This document shows positions 1 to 6,842 of a stretch of DNA of 32,465 nucleotides, piece by piece. The stretch is from assembly GCA_021324135.1 (NCBI GenBank), contig JAJPJO010000430.1:1-32465 (forward strand), given 5' to 3'. The first letter of the stretch is position 1, and every line of letters starts with the position of its first letter. The notes under the pieces were generated by a model. It had not been told where the DNA came from. It saw nothing but the letters and a program-made list of their open reading frames with translations, and did not search any database. Source of the DNA: Pseudomonadota bacterium (GTDB taxonomy: Bacteria; Cyanobacteriota; Vampirovibrionia; Obscuribacterales; Obscuribacteraceae). The position numbers and the translations under genes are program-made.

Positions 1-1018
1 CGCTCTGCGCTGGTTTGCCTTGGTTCGGGCCGGGATGGCTGGGCTCAGTCTGCCCGGCTTCCGGCTGACCCGCCAGCCAGCGGGGCGTGCGCGCAGGACC
101 TGCAGTAGGAGCAGCTTGCGTCGTCTGGTTTGAAGCGGGACCTGCGTCCGCCTTTGAAGCCGGACCTGCGTCCGCCTTTGAAGCCGGACCTGCATCCGCC
201 TTTGGTGGCGAACCTGCCTCTACTCTTGGTGCGACAGTAACTTTATCCGGTTTCGCGGCAGTCTCATGACCTTGTACATGAGGCTGGCCGGCTCCAGGCT
301 GCCCCGTCGGCCCCGCCGCTGGAGAAGCCCAGGCAGTTGGGCGCTCAACATTTGAGCCCGTCACGACTGTTGCCGTCTGGTCGTCTTCATCTACAGCCTG
401 CCAGGCCGCCGTAGTCGGTCGTTCGTCTAGAGAACCGGCAATCGCTTCATCCTCATCGGCATTGGCAATCGGCTCCATCGCGCCCGTGTCATCAGGCAGA
501 GGCTGACTCGCCTGAGCAGGAACTGGGTTCGCCGACGTTGCAACGATAATCTGATTCGCAGCAGGACCAGATTCGGCACCCGGTGCGGCTCCCTTTGTCC
601 GCAATCCTTGCGGCTTCACCTTGCCCCCGAACGCCCCGAGCAACCACGGGTGGTGCGGAGCATGCAAACCACCTGGCGCGCAAATTGCATCGGCGCCGTG
701 GCTCATCAACTCGGCAATCTCATCAGCATTTACGTTTGGAACTTTATTCCCGGCAGCCGGAGGGCGTTTCTCCCCTGACTGATCGGGGCGATTGTCGCCG
801 CTGCTTCCACCGCCAGTGGTGCCCGCTGATTGACCTGCACTGGCCGCTATTATCTTATCTGCCGGATACTTCTTCAGATCCCAAAAGGTGCTCTTGAAGC
901 TCATCGCAAACGATGTATCCAAATTGGCCTGGTCGGCGCCCGCATCGGCAGGTCGAGCTGCCTCATCCGGTCTCTTCTTAGCGCTTTCTAAACCTTCCCG
1001 GTTTTCTGAATCCGTCAT
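1..1018 (-). CDS. Low-complexity Ala/Pro/Gly-rich protein, C-terminus cut by window edge
   Basis: An open frame on the minus strand runs from an ATG at 1018 to the left edge without a stop (339 codons), so the C-terminus is missing. I do not recognise the family. The first ~35 residues are charged. A short, more ordered segment around residues 35-60 contains FAMSFKSTFWDLKKYPADK. A His/Trp/Gly-containing patch follows at about residues 95-120 (ICAPGGLHAPHHPWLLGAFG). The rest is disordered, rich in Ala, Pro, Gly, Gln, Thr and Asp, and includes a tandem octapeptide (GPASKADA) near the edge. There is no strong Shine-Dalgarno at the start; AAAGAGA about 10 nt upstream is the only candidate. The composition resembles the disordered N-terminal part of the Yip1-like gene at 5086, so it may be a scaffold or envelope-linked protein, but that is a guess. 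Clean reading over 1 kb supports coding. Confidence 0.6.
   Translation of the reverse strand, partial: MTDSENREGLESAKKRPDEAARPADAGADQANLDTSFAMSFKSTFWDLKKYPADKIIAASAGQSAGTTGGGSSGDNRPDQSGEKRPPAAGNKVPNVNADEIAELMSHGADAICAPGGLHAPHHPWLLGAFGGKVKPQGLRTKGAAPGAESGPAANQIIVATSANPVPAQASQPLPDDTGAMEPIANADEDEAIAGSLDERPTTAAWQAVDEDDQTATVVTGSNVERPTAWASPAAGPTGQPGAGQPHVQGHETAAKPDKVTVAPRVEAGSPPKADAGPASKADAGPASKADAGPASNQTTQAAPTAGPARTPRWLAGQPEAGQTEPSHPGPNQGKPAQS
132..227. repeat. 24-bp tandem repeat (3 near-identical copies plus a degenerate one)
   Basis: Copies begin at 132, 156 and 180. They read gaagc(g/c)ggacctgc(g/a)tccgccttt, with a decayed fourth copy from 204. The period is a multiple of three and lies in the minus-strand gene, where each unit encodes the octapeptide GPASKADA. 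It is an in-frame minisatellite and a likely site of length variation between strains. Confidence 0.85.
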
Positions 1019-1281
1019 GTTCCGGTCTCTTTCTCATGCACAACAGGCTGATGCTCGCCTCGACCTTTGCGCCGACTGCCACTCCGCTACAGGCAGAATG
1101 GTCTGGCTCTACATCATCCAAAGTGATCTTACCAATGTGAACAGGACTTGGTTATTATGAAAAAAGGGTCTTCGCTGAGTTAGGACCAAATGTCATAAGG
1201 AAGCCGGGCAGCTAATATGTTAGATTCTGAGATGTCTCACTCTTGCAGAACCTGGCGTTCTATGAAGGTAGGATAGTGACC

Positions 1282-1671
1282 ATGAGGCTAACAAAAGGTT
1301 GTAAAAAAGTGCTTGAGGTCCTCGAGCATACAGGTGAATTGTCCAGCGCACAGGATATTCATGGGCGCATGCGGACCAACAATGACAAGGCACCTGGTCT
1401 GACAACCGTATACCGATCGCTAGAATCGCTGGTCAGCCTTGGTCTGGTGCAAGCAGTCGATCTGGGCGATGGCGAGAGACGATACGAACTCATCAAGCCA
1501 GGCGAGCATCACCATCACCTGGTTTGCGAAGCCTGCCGCTCGAGCGTCCATCTCGACCAATGCTTGATTGAAGAGCTTGAAGAAGGCATCAGGTCCAAGT
1601 ACGGATTCCAGGTAAAGGGGCACATTCTCGAAATCTTCGGCGTGTGCAGAGCTTGCCGGAGCGCCAAATAA
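1282..1671 (+). CDS. Fur-family metal-responsive transcriptional regulator
   Basis: A 129-residue Fur/Zur/PerR-type repressor. The N-terminal winged helix (about 1-72) contains the family DNA-recognition segment GLTTVYRSLESLVSLGLV (39-56). The C-terminal dimerisation and metal-binding part has the His cluster HHHH (76-79), CEAC (C82, C85) and a second CRAC pair near the end (C122, C125). The two CxxC pairs form the structural zinc site of this family. The frame extends upstream to a TTG at 1243, but the ATG at 1282 starts exactly where family members start and has a purine-rich AGGTAGGA upstream, so I choose 1282. It stands alone on the plus strand, 169 nt before a MerC-like membrane gene. 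Which metal (Zn, Fe, Mn) or peroxide it senses cannot be read from the sequence; the proximity to MerC makes Zur a reasonable hypothesis. Confidence 0.9.
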   Translation: MRLTKGCKKVLEVLEHTGELSSAQDIHGRMRTNNDKAPGLTTVYRSLESLVSLGLVQAVDLGDGERRYELIKPGEHHHHLVCEACRSSVHLDQCLIEELEEGIRSKYGFQVKGHILEIFGVCRACRSAK

Positions 1672-1764
1672 GTCGTGCATGACCGGTGCCGGTCCTGTCG
1701 CTCCCCCATTCTCGCCCATTGTTGAGTGGCAAGCCCACTATTAATGTATATGTCAAGGTAAAAC

Positions 1765-1776
1765 GAGCGATCGTTC
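1765..1776. promoter_or_regulatory. Imperfect 12-bp palindrome upstream of merC-like gene
   Basis: GAGCGATCGTTC between the Fur-family gene and the MerC-like gene matches its reverse complement at 10 of 12 positions. It sits 65 nt upstream of the ATG at 1841. It could be an operator, but it does not resemble the A/T-rich Fur or Zur boxes I know. Confidence 0.2.
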
Positions 1777-1840
1777 AATGCCTCGAAACTGATGCAAAAT
1801 AGAGAAAGAGTTTCCCCTTGAGCTTAATAAATCTCCACTG

Positions 1841-2320
1841 ATGAACGATCCCGCGCACAACTGCTGCCCCGACCTACAGGTAGAAGCCGAGCATCAACAC
1901 GCTCACGCCTCGCCGGTCTCTGAAGAAGCGATCGAAAAGGCGATTCTATCTTTCGATAATCTCGGCATTGCCGCATCCACACTATGTTTGATCCATTGCA
2001 TGGCTATGCCGTTCGTGATTGCATTTCTGCCTTTTCTCGGTTTGCAGTTTTTAGAAGGTCATCAATCCCATATCTGGTTAGCCGGCTTTATATGGACTTT
2101 CGCACTATTTGCGATTGTTCCGGGCTACCTCAAGCACCGCAAGATTGGCATTCTGATCGGCATGATCGTGGGCTTGAGTTTCGTTAGTCTGGCTGTCTTC
2201 GGGGCAAATACACTGATCGGCGACAGAGCTGAGTTGTACTCGATCACTCTGGGCAATTTGATTTTAGTCGGCGTGCACTGGAAGAATCGCGGACTGTGCA
2301 AGTGTTGCGCCAGCCACTGA
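1841..2320 (+). CDS. MerC-domain membrane protein (putative metal transporter)
   Basis: A 159-residue protein with the MerC layout. A cytosolic, His/Cys-rich N-terminus (CC at 8-9; several His at 18-23) is followed by four predicted membrane segments (about 54-71, 79-97, 102-121, 132-146). The hallmark cysteine pair CLIHC (C49, C53) stands at the head of the first segment. The C-terminus carries another cysteine cluster (KCC, 154-156). MerC proteins move Hg(II) across the inner membrane, but chromosomal MerC-domain proteins without other mer genes are often linked to zinc or other metal homeostasis. No merA, merP or merR is nearby, and a Fur-family regulator lies directly upstream, so a general metal role is more likely than mercury resistance. 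No good Shine-Dalgarno precedes the ATG, and no better in-frame start is seen. Confidence 0.8.
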   Translation: MNDPAHNCCPDLQVEAEHQHAHASPVSEEAIEKAILSFDNLGIAASTLCLIHCMAMPFVIAFLPFLGLQFLEGHQSHIWLAGFIWTFALFAIVPGYLKHRKIGILIGMIVGLSFVSLAVFGANTLIGDRAELYSITLGNLILVGVHWKNRGLCKCCASH

Positions 2321-2322
2321 AC

Positions 2323-2352
2323 TGATGTAAACGAGTTTGATGTAAACGAATT
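2323..2352. repeat. Two tandem 15-bp direct repeats after merC-like gene
   Basis: TGATGTAAACGA(G/A)TT occurs twice back to back (2323-2337 and 2338-2352) with one mismatch, immediately after the MerC-like stop codon. Function unknown; it may be a simple duplication. Confidence 0.8.
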
Positions 2353-2444
2353 ATTTCTGTGATATTGAGTCCGTTAACCTGACATTAACCGAGAAAGTGA
2401 GATTCTAAGCCGGTCTTCGCTGCTCACCAACTCGGTAACTCATC

Positions 2445-2594
2445 ATGCATATAGCAGGAATAGTCCTTTTCTATAGCGTTCTGATCACTAGTGGAGTGGC
2501 TTTCTTGGTGACGCTCTTCCACGAAGAAGTCAGCACCGTTCCCTATCTCGTAGTCGACATCATAACTTTCATCGAGCGCTTACTGACGCGCTGA
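2445..2594 (+). CDS. Possible 49-residue hydrophobic membrane peptide
   Basis: This short ORF starts at ATG 2445 and ends at TGA 2592-2594. It would encode a small protein with one strongly hydrophobic segment at the N-terminus (AGIVLFYSVLITSGVAFLVT, about residues 4-23). A second, amphipathic hydrophobic stretch follows (about 32-43), with a basic end. The pattern fits a single- or double-span small membrane protein. There is no clear Shine-Dalgarno, and the stretch is short enough to be chance. I do not recognise a family. Confidence 0.3.
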   Translation: MHIAGIVLFYSVLITSGVAFLVTLFHEEVSTVPYLVVDIITFIERLLTR

Positions 2595-2741
2595 AGCTCC
2601 GCACAATCAGCATCAGTGTCGAGGCTCTCATGACTAGGCGGTTACAGGCAAGCAGTTCGACTGATTGCCGTAGCAGCCGCGTAATTCGCATCGCCAATTT
2701 TCGATTTGACCTTGCAATTGTCGGCTGATGTTTAGCGATTC

Positions 2742-3128
2742 CTATCTGATCCGGCGCAGCGCGTCCGCGTATGGATCGGAAACCAAAACCCGAGCCGGGT
2801 TGAAACGGTTAAAACCGCTCATGACATAGCGGGCGAGATCGCTGATCACGTGCCGCCAGGCGAGCGCCTTCTCTTTATGACGTAGCCTCGAGACCTGCCT
2901 GAGTCGGTTGGGCGGGCTATATTGTTCCTGTCCAGTGAATTGTCTTGCAGCCCGGCGCCCCGCCAGAGTCTTGTTCTTGCAGAGCTCTCGGTAGCCTGAG
3001 GAGAGGCTGCGACTGTCGTGAATCGGTTGGGTGGGCTGAATCTTTTGTAAGTCCGGGAGTATAAAGGTCTGTTTTGCTCCGGGTATCGGCTTTGCCGTGA
3101 CAGATTTGTAGTACAAATTTAGTCCCAT
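2742..3128 (-). CDS. Doubtful hypothetical protein, 128 residues
   Basis: A minus-strand ORF begins at ATG 3128, with GAGG about 6 nt upstream. The product is basic (Arg-rich, many Arg/Leu/Ser), has no recognisable domain, no membrane segment and no obvious secondary-structure periodicity. Two near-identical nucleotide repeats inside it (2904-2920 and 3023-3039) are read in different frames. That suggests the repeat acts at the DNA or RNA level and weakens the case for a real protein. It could equally be a non-coding region or a decayed gene. Confidence 0.25.
   Translation of the reverse strand: MGLNLYYKSVTAKPIPGAKQTFILPDLQKIQPTQPIHDSRSLSSGYRELCKNKTLAGRRAARQFTGQEQYSPPNRLRQVSRLRHKEKALAWRHVISDLARYVMSGFNRFNPARVLVSDPYADALRRIR
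2904..3039. repeat. Dispersed short repeat TCGGTTGGG(C/T)GGGCT, two copies
   Basis: Copies lie at 2904-2918 and 3023-3037, about 119 nt apart, differing at one position. A shorter third copy (TCGGTTGGGCGGC) is at 30038-30050 in the rpsG-fusA gap. All three lie in regions with no confident gene. Confidence 0.6.
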
Positions 3129-3585
3129 GAGGACACCTCAGCTTCTAGGTATATGGACTTGGTAGTACTTGGATAGCAATGCGAAATACTCGTCGTAATG
3201 AGGATTCCAGGCGACATTATGCATAACTTTTTATCAGCGAACAAGAGAAAATCGTTCGATGATAGAAGTCAAGCACATCTTAAGCATTTCATAATCATTG
3301 CCCGAAAGGCTTCTCGGGATACACCTCTGATAACCTCAGGGTTTTTATCCTGCACTTGACATCTAAAATTATTGACAATATCCTTCAGTAGGTGGATACA
3401 GCGGAGATATAGCGAACCAAAACAGGCAGCAAAAAAGGCATTGCCCCCAGGCCGAACATTGCTCGACAGATTGCTCTCGAACAACGACAAAAGCGATAAG
3501 ACGCTGGGTGTGACGCAAGTAGTTACTACAACAATGCTTTTAGTCGGAGTGCGCAGAATAGATTGCCAGCGAGGGCGTTCAGAAA
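3129..3585. other. 457-nt gap without a confident gene
   Basis: The first ~240 nt are A/T-rich and free of good ORFs. From 3372 an 80-codon plus-strand frame (TTG start) runs to 3611, overlapping the TPR-like gene start by 26 nt, while a 122-codon frame is open on the opposite strand (3637-3269). Neither has a Shine-Dalgarno, a recognisable domain or convincing composition, so I call neither. The A/T-rich part probably contains the promoter of the TPR-like gene, but I cannot place it. Confidence 0.4.
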
Positions 3586-4323
3586 ATGAAACCTTTTGGG
3601 ACAAACAATAAAGAGCCATATTTAAGTGATACCGCATATGATACTAGCTGGGCGAGATTGGACGATGACACTGTCTATGACTTCTCGCCAATGGATAGTC
3701 AGGCGCGACGAATGAAAGAGGAAGCAAAATCAAAAGCGCATGAGAGTCACGATCTGCAAGATTTTGCCGTATCGGCCTCCGATGGGCGAACGAACTGGTC
3801 TCATGATGTGCTGGGCAGAGATGCACTATCCCGAGGCAATTTGATTGATGCCATGTTTCATTTCCAGAATGAACTGGCCAGGGCTAAGGTCTCCGGCACA
3901 CCGGAAAGAATTGCAGAGGCAGCAACAGATCTTGCTTATGTATGCGCGATGACTGGTTCAGAAGATCGCGCCGGCAGGCTCTATGAGCTAGCTCTTGCCC
4001 ACTGGATGCAGACGAACAGCAATGCCGCAGTGCGATCTCCACGCGTGATGTCTGCCTTCGCTCTTTTCCTCTACGATTATGCCGCACACCTGACCGCGCA
4101 AGGCAAACTGGTTTTGGCGGCGCGGGCGCACCGAAGATTATCTTTGCTGGCAAAACGTTATTCCGCCTTCACCGTATATAGTGCATTGAGTAATCGATTG
4201 CGCTGCCGAGGTCAGTTGCAAGAAGCAGCATCGCTTCAAGATCTGGCCCGCAAGAAACCAATCAATCAAGAGCGTCATGCATATACACAGGAAATGCTGA
4301 GTCGAATTCAATCTTCTCTTTGA
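3586..4323 (+). CDS. TPR-like helical repeat protein
   Basis: A 245-residue protein. Residues 1-75 are charged and probably unstructured. From about residue 78 it becomes a run of helical pairs with TPR character: RGNLIDAMFHFQNELARAK, then ATDLAYVCAMTGSEDRAGRLYELALAHW, then further helices such as YAAHLTAQGKLVLAARAHRRL. It has no signal peptide or membrane segment, so it is probably a cytosolic adaptor. GAGGG lies 10 nt before the ATG. It stands alone on this strand, with over 200 nt on each side. The TPR assignment comes from spacing of the helix motifs, not from a recognised subfamily; partner and pathway are unknown. Confidence 0.7.
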   Translation: MKPFGTNNKEPYLSDTAYDTSWARLDDDTVYDFSPMDSQARRMKEEAKSKAHESHDLQDFAVSASDGRTNWSHDVLGRDALSRGNLIDAMFHFQNELARAKVSGTPERIAEAATDLAYVCAMTGSEDRAGRLYELALAHWMQTNSNAAVRSPRVMSAFALFLYDYAAHLTAQGKLVLAARAHRRLSLLAKRYSAFTVYSALSNRLRCRGQLQEAASLQDLARKKPINQERHAYTQEMLSRIQSSL

Positions 4324-4445
4324 TCGTTCAGAATTTCAGCCGTCGCATTCGAGTTCCCCGAATAGCTTGATTCACGGGCGTTTCCGTGACCATGCCTGTA
4401 TTTTAAGAACATGAAGTTTTGCTCGCAATATTGATGAAGCGTAAC

Positions 4446-4494
4446 AACCAGGCGCCAAATCAAAAGTTGTGAGATAGACTGTTACCTGGTTTTT
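4446..4494 (+). terminator. Weak terminator-like inverted repeat after TPR-like gene
   Basis: AACCAGG (4446-4452) can pair with CCTGGTT (4485-4491), and the run of T continues to 4494. The 32-nt loop is long and an alternative pairing (GTAACA 4441 with TGTTAC 4480) competes, so it may be a weak terminator or a leader element of the DUF2934 gene. Confidence 0.25.
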
Positions 4495-4556
4495 GAGCCG
4501 ACTCTCTGGCCTGGTGTTCTCAGCCGTGGAGCAAAGACCAAAGACAGGAGGATGAT

Positions 4557-4883
4557 ATGGCAACGAAGAAAACGCCGACGACCAAGAAGGCTGAAGAGAA
4601 GACAGCCACCACTAAAACTACCAAGGCCGCAGAGACCACGACCAAGACCTCTGTTACCGCAAGCCCACCCGCCAAAGAAAAGGCGAGCACAGCAGTAGCC
4701 CCTAAAGCGGAAAAAGAAGTGAAAACAAACGGTGGCACTACAAGCAAGACCGCTAAAATCACCGCTTTCGTAACCGCCGAGCAGGTTGCCACACGCGCTT
4801 ATCACATCTGGCTCGAGCGCGGCTGCACCCATGGCAGCGATGTTCAAGATTGGCTGCGCGCCGAAGCCGAATTGAAAAACTAG
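4557..4883 (+). CDS. DUF2934 protein with histone-H1-like Lys/Thr/Ala-rich N-terminus
   Basis: A 108-residue protein in two parts. Residues 1-70 are a Lys/Thr/Ala-rich tail (repeated TKK, TTK, KAE steps) of the type seen in histone H1-like bacterial proteins. Residues 73-106 match DUF2934: ATRAYHIWLERGC then HGSDVQDWLRAEAEL, with the conserved RAY-x-W-x-x-x-G and DW-x-x-AE pattern. The start has a near-ideal Shine-Dalgarno (AGGAGG ending 5 nt before the ATG), so expression is probably high. The function of DUF2934 is unknown; the basic tail suggests binding to nucleic acid or polyanions, which is inference. It is monocistronic, with its own terminator at 4909-4938. Confidence 0.85.
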   Translation: MATKKTPTTKKAEEKTATTKTTKAAETTTKTSVTASPPAKEKASTAVAPKAEKEVKTNGGTTSKTAKITAFVTAEQVATRAYHIWLERGCTHGSDVQDWLRAEAELKN

Positions 4884-4908
4884 AGCTTCAAAACCATTTG
4901 AATCATTC

Positions 4909-4938
4909 AATCCCCTGGAGTTAATTCGGGGGATTTTT
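4909..4938 (+). terminator. Rho-independent terminator of DUF2934 gene
   Basis: AATCCCC (4909-4915) pairs with GGGGATT (4929-4935), and the T run extends to 4938. It begins 25 nt after the stop codon. Confidence 0.85.
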
Positions 4939-5085
4939 GCTGCCCCAGCGGTAAATTGCCGCCGGGACGGCATTTGCGAAGGCCCGGGTCTTTGGTTTAC
5001 ATTAAAGCCACGGGGGATAAAAAGGGTATAGAGGTAATGACCGGTTGAAGTTATAGACTGGCAGGCACCATGCAAGCGAGTCGAA

Positions 5086-6774
5086 ATGAGCGAGCCCGAA
5101 AACCAGGACAAAAATGAAAGAGCAGGCGCAGGACAAAACGCCGCCGGAACTTCTGGCGGTGCCAATCCCCTTGAGGCCGCCAAGGATCCGGAATCATTTT
5201 TTCAATTAGACGTCGATCCGAGTGTGCTCGCCGCCGAAGGTCCGCGCCCGGCGTTCCCTGAGACAGCAGCGGATGGAGCGGCCGAGCAAGGCGCCAGCCT
5301 TGCTTTGCCTGGATACAGCTTCAATCAGTTTCAAAGCCGGGATTTGAGCGTGCAACCGATCCAGATGCAGCGCAAGATGCCGACCGGTTTCTTCGATGGC
5401 GATGCCACCACTGGCGGTGCGGATGCGAATGCACCCAGTCAATCGGCTGCAGGAAGCGAGTCTGGCCATCCTGAAACGGGACCTTATCAGGACAGCTCCA
5501 GCGCCTACCATCATGCGCTCTCTCAAGACACATCAGTTCAGCAAAGGCAATTTCCAGCCGGAGGTCAGGGGGGCGCCGGTCAGCACCTTTATCCAGGCGG
5601 CATGACCGCCGAGCAGGCATTTTTCTTCTCCGGCGACCCGAACATGGCGGCAGCCCAGGAGCACGCGCAGCAAATGGCTCGAACTCCAGCGTTTCAACAG
5701 TTCCAGCAATCCGCCGAGCCGAGGATCAATGCTGCTCCTCCGCATCAGAACAACCCCGGCTTGCAACAAGCGACCGATCAGGATGCTCGAGCCGCTGCGA
5801 GCCAGGGCCCGCTCAGCAATCAAAATGTAAACCCCGCCTCAGGTTCGGTAAATCCATTCATTGAAGACATGATCGGAACGAGCGCCGGACAGACAGGCAA
5901 TGCGCCGCAGACAAGGCTAACCGGCCAGCCCCAAGCCGAAAAGAATTCGAGTCAAGGCGCTGCCATGCCCGATCCAGGATCTGATGGTAGCACCGGTGGT
6001 GAATCATTGCAAAGTCGCGACGAGCATGCCGGACCAAGTTTACCGACGAGCGTTCGTCTGATTACCGGTAAGGATCGTCCCAGTAAGAAGGCTCGCCCTC
6101 AGGAGGCACCGATCAAGACGGTTAAAAAAGAAACGGTCACCAGCCTCAGTCAGCTGCGCAGACAACGAAACTTTGATGAGCCTGCAGATAGTGAAGAACT
6201 GGATGAGATGGCCGAATCACAGCTGGATACAATAACGCGCATTCAACGCATGGTCACGCCCGAGGCGCGCGGAACCTTCATCTACTCCTTTTACCAGGCA
6301 AAAGATATTTTGCTCTCGCCGAAAACATTTTTTGCCAAGATGCCGCATCGAGCCACGGTTGCCGAGTCGGCCCTGTTTCTCTTCATTTATGTTGTCACCG
6401 GCGGTCTGCTGGCCGGTGTGATCAATTCCAACTTGCTCATCACGTGCGAATTCATTCTAATCAATCTCACATCAGCCGTTTTGCTCTCCATTATCCTCTC
6501 GCGCATGATGATCTTCATGGGCAGCCTGGAGGGCTTCGAGCCGACATTCAGAGTAGTGGTGTACAGTCAGGCTTGCCTGTTGATTGCCGGTTTGAAAATT
6601 CCATACATCGGCTACGGCACACTTTTGGCAGCTACCGTTTATGCAATCTATCTGCAAATACTTGGTTTGTCAGCCGCTCACGACATGCCGGCACGCAAAT
6701 TTCTGCCGGCGCTGATTTTCGCGCACTTGTTCATCGGCTTCCTCAAGTTCAAATTCAATATTCTGCTCTTTTGA
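5086..6774 (+). CDS. Yip1-like membrane protein with long disordered N-terminal region
   Basis: A 562-residue protein. Residues 1 to ~385 are low complexity (Gln, Ala, Gly, Ser, Pro, Asn) without predicted fold. They end in a basic patch (RPSKKARPQEAPIKTVKK) and an acidic patch (DEPADSEELDEMAESQ). Residues ~393-562 are an integral membrane domain with about five hydrophobic segments. It opens with FIYSFYQAKDILLSPKTFFAKMP, matching the start of Yip1 domains, where a conserved short helix with a 'P..FF..MP'-type motif precedes the membrane bundle. Yip1-family proteins in bacteria are poorly understood; in eukaryotes they act in vesicle membranes. The ATG at 5086 has a weak Shine-Dalgarno. No partner gene is adjacent: the next gene converges from the other strand. 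The long N-terminal region facing the cytosol would suit a scaffold, but that is inference. Confidence 0.75.
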   Translation: MSEPENQDKNERAGAGQNAAGTSGGANPLEAAKDPESFFQLDVDPSVLAAEGPRPAFPETAADGAAEQGASLALPGYSFNQFQSRDLSVQPIQMQRKMPTGFFDGDATTGGADANAPSQSAAGSESGHPETGPYQDSSSAYHHALSQDTSVQQRQFPAGGQGGAGQHLYPGGMTAEQAFFFSGDPNMAAAQEHAQQMARTPAFQQFQQSAEPRINAAPPHQNNPGLQQATDQDARAAASQGPLSNQNVNPASGSVNPFIEDMIGTSAGQTGNAPQTRLTGQPQAEKNSSQGAAMPDPGSDGSTGGESLQSRDEHAGPSLPTSVRLITGKDRPSKKARPQEAPIKTVKKETVTSLSQLRRQRNFDEPADSEELDEMAESQLDTITRIQRMVTPEARGTFIYSFYQAKDILLSPKTFFAKMPHRATVAESALFLFIYVVTGGLLAGVINSNLLITCEFILINLTSAVLLSIILSRMMIFMGSLEGFEPTFRVVVYSQACLLIAGLKIPYIGYGTLLAATVYAIYLQILGLSAAHDMPARKFLPALIFAHLFIGFLKFKFNILLF

Positions 6775-6791
6775 TCGCTTGCAGGCCGGCG

Positions 6792-6805
6792 CACCACTGG
6801 CGGTG
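6792..6805. repeat. Copy of dispersed 14-bp motif CACCACTGGCGGTG, intergenic
   Basis: An exact copy lies between the convergent Yip1-like and hypD-like genes. Further exact copies are at 5406-5419 (inside the Yip1-like gene) and, reversed, at 808-821 (inside the first gene). Variant copies are at 9736-9749 and 9760-9772. With one more base on each side it can fold as GCACC-loop-GGTGC. No T run follows, so it is not a normal terminator. Confidence 0.6.
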
Positions 6806-6842
6806 CCAAAACGATTACACCGCTTGAAAGTCCTGCGCCAAT

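Noticed and set aside
3372-3611. 80-codon plus-strand ORF (TTG start) before the TPR-like gene
   Set aside because: No ribosome site, no domain, overlaps the next gene start, and an even longer frame is open on the opposite strand. Not enough to call either.
4482-5183. 233-codon ORF on the minus strand
   Set aside because: Antisense to the DUF2934 gene and its terminator; the composition is the complement of a Lys/Thr-rich gene.
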